A stretch of 64,000 bases of DNA. Source: Dendrophyllia cribrosa. Its lineage: Eukaryota; Cnidaria; Anthozoa; Scleractinia; Dendrophylliidae. Where the stretch lies: assembly GCA_024195265.1 (NCBI GenBank), contig JAJLRJ010000003.1, positions 31,224,143-31,288,142 of the forward strand. Direction: 5' to 3'. Position numbers and translations under genes: made by a program. This document shows, in pieces, positions 13,226 through 43,200 of the stretch (position 1 is its first letter; the number at the start of each line of letters is the position of its first letter). The notes below the pieces were generated by a model. That model was not told where the DNA came from and searched no databases. It worked only from the letters and a program-made list of their open reading frames with translations.

Positions 13226-13408
13226 CCCTTTTACTCACACAGTCAATTATAAAGACCTAACTTTTGAGTCAGTGAACGAAATCCTATGGTGTGACCATTC
13301 AAACGAAACCTCTTCGACAGTACTTTTGCATGGTAGCATGTTCAATATATTTGGGATTTTTTTTGAATTTTGATTTTTGGCACTCTTGGTTGAGAAAGGG
13401 TCAAGTAC
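13226..13408 (+). repeat. Family B interspersed repeat, copy 1
   Basis: Shares ACTTTTGAGTC, TCCTATGGTGTGACCATTCA, ACTTTTGCATGGTA and TTTTTGGCACTCTTGG with copies at 14838-15045, 16576-16775, 28592-28800, 52305-52450 and 61128-61338. Confidence 0.75.
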
Positions 13409-14366
13409 TTCGCTGCGCCGGTCGGCTAAAGCGTTTATCAGCAATTCGATACTTCGGATTTTTAACTTATCTGCAGAGATCTTAAAAATCCTAAGAAGGG
13501 CTTATTTGGCTATTAAGCTTCCAAGTTCCCTTATTTTGTGCAAAATCCGCTTTTAAGAAATGAATGCCAAACTACGGGGTAATTTGCACAGAAACGTTGG
13601 TCATGTTGATATGAAAATCACAACTTGTTTCGAAACTTGTTACCTGTATACATTTTATACACCAAAATATTTTCAACGATTTCTTCCGCCTGTTCTCACT
13701 TAATCGGCTTTGTCAGGAGCGGCACAAGTGAAAAACATCGTAAAGTCCGAAAGGTAAATACCGTAAATAGACTTTAAATTCTTTAAAGTTTGACAACAGG
13801 ACGTTAAGATTAAAATGTTTTCAACAAAATTTCTTACATGGTGGTTAAATGTTCGCTTTCAGTAGAAAAAAGTGAATGATAGTCCCGCAGGACTAGAAGA
13901 AAAGAAGGGAAGAAGAAAATGATATCTAAGCCGAGATCGTTTCACTTGAAAGACGAATAGACGCAAAACTATCTTGTATGTATGCACACTCGCACGGAAA
14001 TTGCGGGATTAAAGAGGAAATTTATGTTGGTGACTGGTTTCCTTTTTCGCATAATCACTTCGATATGTTTTCAGTCCGTATTTACCTCTGCAATATTTAT
14101 TTTCGGAAAAGTAATGTCTGCAGCTTTTTCATGTTGTCTTCTAAACAGGGCCAAGAGAGGACGCAATTTCGAGGGCGCGCGCGAGGTGCGTGCCCCTCGC
14201 GCGCGTGTATCCGAAATCGCAAGATTGCGCTTGAAACGCCCAAGAAAAAACTGTCGAGCGTACGAAGAACAGACTATTCCAATGAACAGTTGTCATTATA
14301 ATTTCTTTGCTCAAAATTTAGACTACAAGGCAACTTGCAGTCTAGAGTAGCAAATATAAACATTTT

Positions 14367-14372
14367 TTTATT
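14367..14372 (-). promoter_or_regulatory. Possible polyadenylation signal of GTF2H4
   Basis: TTTATT on the plus strand is AATAAA on the minus strand, 246 bases beyond the GTF2H4 stop codon. The region is AT-rich, so the hexamer may be chance. Confidence 0.35.
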
Positions 14373-14617
14373 TTTAACACTGAATAAAATATCAAATAAA
14401 TATCAAATTTATCTTTTTCGTCAAATGTCAGATCCGTTAATTTATCGTGTCAGATCTCCCTGACATCATAACCACACGTAACATCCAAGAACCAATTCCG
14501 CTCGATTCTTCCTCACAACATATGTCCTTTGAACATGTACATCACGTGAAACTCACGTGCCCACGGTGCATCAAAGAATGGTTCACAGATACAAGTCACA
14601 TGCCAGGCAGGGCGACG

Positions 14618-33562
<18,945 letters not shown>

Positions 33563-33953
33563 GTTTATTATCCGGTGGCCTGGACCCGAGCACCAAATAT
33601 GGAGCTCATCTCCAGTCCCCCTCGATGACACACGATCCTTCTTTCACTGTTTCTTTCACTTCTTCCACTCATCAAAGATCACTTTTGCCGGCTGCGAAAA
33701 TTTTTTTTGAATCCTTTTATTTAGCCGTTTGCACCACTGGACGAGCATTACCACCAATTCTTTAGCTCGTTGGCAATAGACTGCCTCATAAGATGAATTT
33801 GAAGCGGTTTTGAAGCGATATTAAACGCTTCGCTGCATACCAGCCAAAATATTATTTTGTTATTTATTTACATCTTCATGCACGCATGTTTCGCGTTGAA
33901 TAATCTTGTTGCTTTGTTGTGACCCTTTGACACGATCGGCTCTTCAACCAGCC
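33563..33953. promoter_or_regulatory. Shared divergent promoter region of GTF2H4 and ABCA
   Basis: Only 391 bases separate the two start codons, which point away from each other. No TATA box is obvious. A pyrimidine-rich stretch (33630-33665: CCTTCTTTCACTG and similar) and a GCCGGCTGCG motif near 33688 are visible. Transcript starts are not known, so the true promoter is smaller than this span. Confidence 0.6.
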
Positions 33954-34283
33954 ATGGGATTTGGACGGCAACTCATGCTGTTGTTGTGGAAGAATTATAC
34001 CTTAAAGAAGCGAGCGCCGGTAAGTGTTTTGAAGCTAGATTTTGGTGGTCCAGCTGTTATTGTTGTCAGCATTTTGAGGGAATCGTCTCGTCTAGCTACA
34101 TGTAAGCACAAGCTAATGTTTTTATATTCAAATCACACAGAAAAAACGTACAAGTATTTTTTTCTTTGACACTTCTCTCTATTTTGCAGTTTACTGTCCT
34201 TATAGAAGTTCTGAAGCCACTAGTTTTATTTCTTATTTTGATGGGCATTCGATTTAGGCGAGAACCGGACTTCGTCCCCGAAG
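33954..34283 (+). other. ABCA exons 1-2: cytosolic N-terminus and TM1
   Basis: Residues 1-22 form the LLLWKN-type amphipathic start and residues 23-45 ([20 protein letters not shown]) the first membrane span. Exon 2 ends in phase 1 (donor GTAAGT) and joins exon 3 about 4.1 kb away. Confidence 0.9.
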
Positions 34284-37200
34284 GTAAGTCAGGCTATAAA
34301 GACGATCAGATATAAACGTGCTTGTATGCAAACCTCTAGCACAAAAATTTAAATAAAACTTTAATATTACTTTTTCGTAAGAATTACGAAAAGAGCTGTA
34401 GCTCCCGAGAAATGGAAAGAACTTGAAATAGAACTACGTGCAGAAAAAAACTTGAATTTGTTCACCAATTTAATTCACAGTCGTGAATTTGACGTCATGT
34501 TGATATTACCCCTTGTTAATTTCGCGATTGCAGAAATAGCGACTGTTGGTCATCATTAATAGTAAATGTACAACGTCGTGTTTTCCAATTTATTGCACTG
34601 AATATTCAGAAAGTGAGACATAATAAAGAGAATAAAAGTTTCATCCAATAGCGAAATTCACCATCCATTATTGATATAGCTACAGTATGCATGTACTGTA
34701 TACTATACTGTACTGTAGCCTATACTAGTAACTACTACTTTTTTGTAACAGTAGTCAGAAAATATGGAGAATATATGAAATGACCATTAATAGGTGTGAT
34801 GTTGGTCCTATGGTGTATGGACATTTAAGCATTTTGGCCCAATTAAAACAATGCAGGATGTTGAAAGAACACAAGAAGATATTGCAAGTCATGAGCCAAA
34901 GGCGAGTGATTTACAAGCTTTTCGAGTGTGTGTTATTCCAATATCCTAAGTGGTGTATTGCAACGAGGAACCATATAAAAGTGTGGTATATTGCTTTCAT
35001 GTTAATAATAACTACATTTACCATGTGGTTTACTCGGCTATGGACCAATCAGAGTGCACACACCATTCAACACTGTAATATCATAGACCTTTTTACGGAC
35101 ATAGCATCCATATAAGAGGGGGGTAAATAAGGGGTATCCAAATCTGTTGATCTGTTACATTTCGATATCTCTATCTGTCGATCCACAAAAATTTATACTT
35201 GAATCCGAATCCGCAAATTATTTGTGAACTTCTAAGATTTAACAAAAATGTCCTGATTTGAATCCTTGCAAATGGCATGTGTAACGGAGTGCACTTACAT
35301 GAAGTATTTGGCTTTCCCGCCGGTTGGTGTTCATGTGACGAGTTCTCGTGTTGGCGGCCATGTTAGTATATCAAGTAGTTCTGTTCTTGGTTTAATACAG
35401 TTGATGTTTTGGTATCCGAGTGCCTGTTTACTTATTGTTGCATGGTGTCAGAAGTATGGGATTATTTTTTAGAAAAAAGTCTTCTTCAGTTTTCTCATGA
35501 GTGAATGAGTGAACATTGATGAAATATTTAAGCAACAGCACAGGTTGACTGCAAGTGATCTCAGTTGTGATGAAAACAAAAGAACAATAGGTCTGGAATG
35601 GAGAAAGATCCAAGACCCGAAATATATAAGAAGCACAAGCCAAATATGGGTCCAAGAAATGGCGCAAATCCATAATCTGCTGCATTGTAGGATCTACAAA
35701 TTGGTAAAATTTTTCTTAGAACCTGAAATCTGGCTTATTTACAAAATCTGCCAATATCTAGACCTATTCATCTCCCTCATGGGCATTCCATAATTAGCAT
35801 TTAAATTGATTTTTTCCTTTGTTGACAACTAATGTCCAGGGTCATTATGGGATGTCCTGGGGGCTAATTTAATGTGGATGCCATAATTATCTGTAAAAAG
35901 TTTGCGGCAATCAAAACTTCAGCATCCCCTGGCATACCGGTAATTAAAAAAGTGAATTTTCTGGTGTTTTGCATAGTTAAAAAGTAATATATATACAGCT
36001 ATTTCAATAAACGTCGGATGAAAGCTTATTAAAGCCAATACCGCCAGTTAGTATGGGTTAGGGTTAACAGCCATTGCATAAAAATCCCATACTACTTTGC
36101 GGTCTTGGCTTTTCACCTTTTTCATCCGACAACGTTAATTGAAGGGCCGAGAGCATAACCAGCCTATATGACTTTTTGGTCCGTTTTTTTTTTTTCGTCC
36201 AAATGAACTGAATTTTTGCATGTGGTCTCCAATTTAATAGAAAACCACAGCCCTATATTTTTTCCCGCTGGTTTTCGCTTCGTTTTCGAGAAATAACGTA
36301 TGCAGAAAAACGCAGCGGCGCTTTTGAGATCTTTTGTTGAACGAGAAACAAAAGTAACCTTTTGTTTTCCCGAACAATGAAATCAGCGAAGCATCGAATA
36401 GCCGCTGGGTGTTCGTTCCGATACAAGCCTTTGTTATTTAAAATTAACGTGGAAAGTTGTTGTTTCTTCGATGGCGCAAGTGGTTAAGGCGCGGGCCCAG
36501 AAAGGTGTCGGGGACGCTGTGGTGCCGGTTCGAGTCGCGAAGCGTCGATTTTTTTTTTTTCGCCATTTCGTCTCTTGTTCTTCTTTTTTAACTTCTCTTC
36601 TTTTTTTTTCTTTTCTTTTTCATCATAAACACCATTAAATAAAAGTACAGTCGCGTTGTCGATGCTGCTAAAATCAACCGCTATATTAAAAGTTTGTGTC
36701 AAAATCTACCTTCGTAGTTTCGGAGAAACGAAAGATTTGGAAATGCCGTTGAAATAGCTGTATATATATATTTAAACGCCCTAGTCCACAAGGTACATGC
36801 ACCTTTTATTTTCACAAGTTCAACAAAGGCTGGTGTGACATGCACATGTAAAGAAAATTTGACATATGTAAACATGGGTATGTTGGACATCACACTACAT
36901 TAAAATAATATAAAATTTATACTTTGTGCTTAAAAATAACCTGATGCAATTCTTGAGAGAGGAATAGGTTTGAATATACTGTACTTTCAAATTCTTCAAA
37001 GAGAATCAATTTTTTTTAGCCAAAGGCCATAATTTGGCAGTAATTATCATTGCTGATACAGTAGTTGCTAAATTATACATGGTTTGTTAATAATGTATTA
37101 TAAAGAAAAATTATTTGCTAGGCAGGTGAAAGTCTGTATATATTATTGGCATTAGCTATGTTATTTTCTATTTTTTGAAGGGACACTGTCCCAGCTGAAA

Positions 37201-40200
37201 TATTAGCGACCTTCAGATTTGACTACGAGTACGAAATCGAGTACGAGTACGACTTTGGAATTTTGAGATAATTGTATCCACCGAACTGTAACTCCTTCCT
37301 GTTGCTGACTAACACATAAATAAACGTTAGGGATAAGATTGGTGTGATAATTAAGTATATGAGGCACACGAATTTGGTTTGAAAACTCGTACTCGTACTC
37401 GATTTCGTACTCGTAGTCAAATCTGAAGGTCGCTATTGTGTTTTCATGATTATGGCGGGGCAGTACACAGCTCTTACAAGGTCTCTGATTTGCTGAGAAA
37501 ACAATAGAACAAACAACACAACACTGGACCCAAGCCCTGAAAACAATAGAGCTGCGTGATACCCATGTCCAACAAAATTAGAGGTTGTTAAGAGCTGCGT
37601 GGTATCTGTCAGATTATGGCCAGGAGCTTGCTTTGAACTTAATTTATTATCTTGAAATTGTAACAAACCATCACCAAACGGGATGCAAGCAAAGAAATAC
37701 CGGTATTAACTAAATAGACAAAATAACAGCGAGAAAAGTCACAATTTCACATGAATGGCAAGTTTGATTTCTTGACTGTCTGTCAATAAATCAAATTTCG
37801 TGAACTGTAATCCACTTCCATCCTTGCAATCCTGCACTTTATCTCCAAACTACTGCTTTTATTTTGCTCTATAGAATCTTTTTAAATCCAGCTAAGTTGT
37901 ATATTTGGTGACATTTGGTGATATAACAGGGAAATAAGCTAAGCGAAAGTTTGTTATTTCGACGAGACAGTGACCCTTTAAATACAATGTACATAAACTG
38001 TAACTATCAATGATTATTAATAATTTATTATGTCAGTTTGATTGTAAGCAGTTGCTGGAGCAGTTTTCAATTGAGTGTCGAAAGTAATTTCGTAATTGCT
38101 TTGGTTTTGCATTGCTACGCATTGTGATTGGCTAAAAAATCTCACGCCATTTTCTCAACCAATCAGAAGTAAAACCAAAACCAATCGTGATTTGCTCGCA
38201 CAAGTTTTCCCGTGCTTGGTGCCGGCTGCATGTATTTGCTTCGAGTTCTGATTGGTTCATCGGATTGTTTGCGAGTTCTGTGATTGGTCAGAGTAATTAC
38301 TTTGGTTTTGGTTTTACGACACTCAATTGAAAACCGTTCTATTTGTATTTTTTTTTCTACACAGAGGTATTTCCAGTGCGGGCACTGCCTTCATCAGGAA
38401 TCATCCCTCTGCTTCAACAGTTCTGTAATAACAAAGACAAAGACGAGCATGGTTTCCCAGTACATCCAAATGCAAGGTACTGGTCAGGAGTTTTCTTGAA
38501 TTTTTGTGTCTTCCCTGGCAATTGAAGAAACACTAAGCCATAACCTGAATGGGCCACTATATACGTCATATATAAGATGAGTTTTCAGGTTGCTTGGAAG
38601 GTTTCTCTAAAAGGTTTACAATATTATTACGTATTGTACTACATGAGATACATTGTGGTTGTTAAGTGTGAATGGCAATTTTCAATCAAGGAAGTTCGCA
38701 CCTCCATATCGACCTGTATAACCTGAAATTATTTCAGTGCACAAAGTATCTGTTGGCACAAAATACTGTTAGTGTATCACATACATGTAGATGTTCTATC
38801 TGCTAGGGTCAAAATTTGACTGCGTTTTTGTACTTAGTATTACTTATCATGCTTTCATTTGTTGGTTTACTTTCAGTATTGGTGCTGTTTTGGATCACAT
38901 TGCAGATATTCTCTCATCACCTGGTCTGTCTACTGCTGATGATTTGAAAACACTGCCTGAGGATTATAAAGACTTTGAGAGAAACTTTAACAAGTTTGTG
39001 TCAAATGCTCAGAATGTCGACAGTAAGTCCACTCTATTGAATTGGTACATGTAGCTATAAGATGAAGAAACCATACATTCAATACATAGAACTTAAATTA
39101 CATTGATTTTTTAAAGACACGCGTCAACTCCACATTTTCCAAAATGGATCCAAGAATTGTGAATCAGTGCATTTATTTATAGGGCGAAATTTCAACGATG
39201 CATGTGCCTCCTCAAAATTTTGCCGTTTAACCCTTTAAGCCCTAATATCAAAATTTAAATTCTCATTTGTTGTCCCTATACATTTCCTATAGAAGGAGTG
39301 GGGAGAAATTGTTTATATATCAAGAGAATTCATCTTGTGTGATCATGTCCTTACATGTAATTCTCATGACCTTTTTGGTTGATAAGGCATTGATATTATT
39401 TTCAAGGAGACATTTGATGCTGATCACTCTTAGGGATTAAAGGGTTAAATAAACTGGTGCCTGCTATGCAGGCTAGTGAATCAGTAGTCGAAATAATTAC
39501 TTCTCTTGTTGGTGTAAATTTGCAAAACCTGATTAATTATTTTATAGTCCAGCCTTAGCAATTCATTGTCATCCTTGTTGTTTTCATTCATTGTCATCCT
39601 TTCCTCACTTTGTTCCTTCCCCTACGACTTCCATGTACATGTAATTGTCCTCATTGTTGCCATCATCATCTTTATTAGAATGGTTTTCACTTGAGTATCA
39701 TGAAACCAAAACCAAAGTAATGACAATCCAATGAACCAATCAGAGTTTGAAGCAAAAACACGTTTCCAGTACTAGGGCCAAGCGTGAAAAACTGGTTTTA
39801 CTTCTGATTGGTTGATTCAAGTGGTGCAAGATTGTTTAGCCTAAATATACAAAGTGTAGCAATGCAAAACCAAAGCAATCGTGAAATTACTTTTGACTCG
39901 TACAGCTGTAATTGAAATCCACTCTATCATTGTCATTGTCCTCATCCTTATCATCAACCTCACTGCAGTAGCAGGGCATCATAGTCATTAGGTGCAGTTA
40001 CACACACCACGGTAAATGGCATATTTCCCATGGTAGATCATCCCGCGGTGCATCACACTTGGGTTCAGTATACTACAATTCAGTGAATCACTTTAATTTC
40101 CTTTGTGGTTACGTGTTGATGTCAAACGGAGCATTGTGATTGGCTCCTGTACCTTGGGCATCAAAACACCATTGCAACTTACCACGTTAAATGTCATGGG

Positions 40201-43200
40201 CACTTCGCATGATCTTTTTTATGTATCCATGGATATTTATATGGATATTTACATGTACCATGGGAAATTTACCTCGGGAAATGTTGGTCACACTCACTAA
40301 ATGCAGTTTCACATGGTGAAAGGGTCATTTACCATGGTAAAAGTGCCCAGTGTAACCGCACCTATTATAGTGGTCAGTGATGTTCTCTTCAACCCTCTCA
40401 TTAGCCTGCGAACAGGCTCCTGGTTCGGAGGGGCGCTATTTTCCGGCGCAAAGCGCCGGCAACGTAGGGGAGCCTGCACGCGAGTTTCAGAATATCGAAT
40501 GTCTGCGTCCAAATTTTGGACGCAAACCTGGAAGCGCTGATTGGTGGATTTTAATTATTCATGACGTAATTGTAGTTTTTCATTTCCGGTAGAGAAATTA
40601 GAAATTAGAAATTATTAGAGAAATTACTCGTTTCTTTCTGTTCAGAATTATTTTTGTCTGGTACAGAGTAACGTTTTCACTCAGTTCTTAATTTGAGTAC
40701 ATAAAATATTTCTGAGAATCCCAGACATTCTGACGAGTGCGTGCAGACATTCTGGCGAACGGGTGTGTATTAAAACAACTCGTCAATGAAAATTTCATCA
40801 TTCGATGCGTTAAGTTTAAATATAATAAACATGTCTTGAATGAGTTGAATCGCCGTTCAATAAGCTTCTTGGTAGTTTGCCTGGGGAGGCAGCGGATTTT
40901 TGTTTTATCTTCACGAGGAGCTGTACCCATGAGCGGCGAAGCCATAAGCGATCGGTTGTCTATTTTGTCGCTCGGTTAAAAATAGTTTTGTCGATTTCTT
41001 CTGAATCATTGTCGTCTTTCTGATCAGAATTATTGTTATCCGACTCTTTCAGTCAGTTCTGAATTCTACGGCGGGTTCGCATGTCCATGTTCGCATGTCT
41101 GTTCGCATGTTCGCGGGTGCAGTGCATGTCCTGGAGTCCCAGAAATGCCAGCTGAATGACCAGCTGAATGACCAATTCGTTCGTGATTAATGAAACGTTC
41201 ATAAATTATTTTTCGTTGCTAGCGGCTTTCGAATTATTTTCGCAGATGGTTTTATTTGTTTTACAGCTTCTGAAGGATTTTTTTTAACTACGACCAACCG
41301 CTGAAATTGCGTGTGTAAACAAACACGGTGAAGTGAAGCGAAAAGAACTGTAAATAACTCGGAAGTGGTTTTCGGCTAACTGTAACAAAACAACGTACTC
41401 TTATTTATAATGATTTTATCCGCTTTAAGGTATTGAATTGCAGAGGCTAAAAGTATGGTAATTTTAGGAGTTTATCCGTGAGACATGGCGCTCGCGAGCG
41501 ACCGGGCGCCTAGATTTCATGTGTATCATCATTTGTTTACCTTGATTTTGAATTTAGACTTCCGGGGCGTGCTGATTGGTTAAAATTTGACAGTTGACAA
41601 GCTAAAGCAATCCGCGGGTTCTTGTGGGTGGCAGCCGTGATTTTGAAGGATGCGTGCAGGCTTCCCTTCTTCGCATGACCCCGCCGTCCGACTGGAAGCC
41701 TGTCCGCAGGCTACCCTCTCATCAACAGTTTAATTGTAAGAAATAGTCATTCAAACTTTTGTTGGCTTATATATTAACTTATGGAACCTTGGATTTTTCT
41801 CTTTGTAGATTTCACAATTAGGGAAATATTATCTGACCCTGATGAACTGCAGCTGTTCATGCAGAACTTGTCCATTCCACCATCAGTGTCTGAGGGGCTC
41901 CTGAACACAACAGTTAACACAAAAGAGGTAAAGCAGTAATTGAATGGCAAATCCAGACTTGTTCATAAAAGGGGGAGGGGGCTTTATTTTAGTTGAAAAC
42001 AAGGTGGCCTGTAGGCATAAAAGACAAGAAGCCTCATAGGCTTTACAACTGGGCCATTTGGCCTCATTCCCCACATGGCCACTAACAGGTATAAAATTTT
42101 TTGGTGTGTGATTCAAGATCACACACACAAACTGGCATGGTTAAAATAATGTTTAAATCTGGTATCTCAGGATAACTCTTACAGTGTACATGCTTTTTAA
42201 CTTGTGAATATGCAAAGCATGATGAACTTGGTATAGCAGTGGGACTAAATTCCACTTGATCGCTCGATCAATCGGCTTTTAATTTTTCTTGGTGATTCCA
42301 CTGACTAGCAGTGCATAAGGTTTCAAGCTCTAGAAAACTTCAAATGGATTTTTCAAGAAATATGTCTAACTGTAAATGGAATATATTTTTTCATTAGTTA
42401 TTTTGTTTTTCATTTTCCAGCTCTCAAAATTTGTCAGTGTCCATGGTAGGGATCTCTTGAAGCAGCATCCTTTTGGAAAGCAATCAATGGGTGATAACCA
42501 GGGAAGTCCGCCTGGATTTCCACCGCTTGCTGCATCACCAGGAACTGGCCTGCTGGGGCTGTTACTCTTTAGTGCTATGAGTCGGTTGATCAGTACTACC
42601 CCTTCTCCGCCACCAACTCCACAAGCAACAATCAACTTCACCATTAAACCGGTTTGTTGCTCAATAATATACATGTAGATCTACAGTCATAGATACAAAG
42701 ACTTTATTTCAACTAGAACTTACAAAGTAGCTCTATTAGGAGCTACATATTAGTTTTGAAAAAAAAAAATGAATAAAAGATAAAAGAAATGACTATTGAT
42801 TCTGCATGTCCTTTGAAATGAAAAGTGAAACCAACTGTGCGCGAATCGGGCTGATTTTCAAGCCATTTCAATGGGAACAATAGTAATGGAAATACATTTA
42901 GAAGACTCAAAATTGCCCTATAATTTATAACATTTAGTGATGATTCCAAATTAATAAAGTTGTGTATTATTGTGTTATCAAATGGCTGAAAACATTGTAA
43001 ACTCGTGTTCTGTAGTTGTTCAGTAGGCAGTTTCAGGATTAAGCTACTAGATACTGAGCAAGCCATGAACGGTTTGGAAGTTCAGTCAAAACTCTGAAAA
43101 GACACTTTTCTAAGACAGACACCTCACTAAAATGGTCCCTGACACACTTCAGTCATTTATTTTATTGTAATTAAACTCTCAATGAGATGGACACCTGTAT

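Larger units (their letters stand above)
10162..14617. other. Intergenic region between SAPCD2-like 5' end and GTF2H4 3' end
   Basis: The first hundred or so bases are the upstream region of the SAPCD2-like gene; no TATA box is evident. Then come two inverted-repeat elements (10943-11197, 11217-12976), a repeat-family copy (13226-13408) and, at 14160-14230, a GC-rich hairpin around GAGGGCGCGCGCGAGG and CCCCTCGCGCGCG. Open frames near 13978-14350 overlap this hairpin in two frames and look fortuitous. Confidence 0.5.
34284..38364 (+). other. ABCA intron 2 (4.1 kb)
   Basis: Contains the 35987-36770 element with a tRNA-like insert, the 37205-37434 MITE and a family A copy (38058-38340) that ends only 24 bases before exon 3. 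Between 34284 and 35986 I see no gene; a TACTG/TATACTA-rich stretch at 34680-34740 is the only local structure. Confidence 0.5.
39023..41808 (+). other. ABCA intron 4, largely transposon-derived
   Basis: Contains a family A copy (39677-39926), a TAGGTGCAGTTACAC element (39989-40364) and a MULE-like element (40402-41713), which ends only 95 bases before exon 5. Confidence 0.6.

Noticed and set aside
13978..14350. Two overlapping frames of 107 and 122 codons
   Set aside because: Both run through a GC hairpin, have no recognisable domain, no splice context and lie in intergenic repeat-like DNA.
38284..38499. ABCA exon 3 starting earlier in an upstream frame
   Set aside because: The upstream part is family A MITE sequence; the acceptor at 38364 and phase 2 give the only continuous reading.
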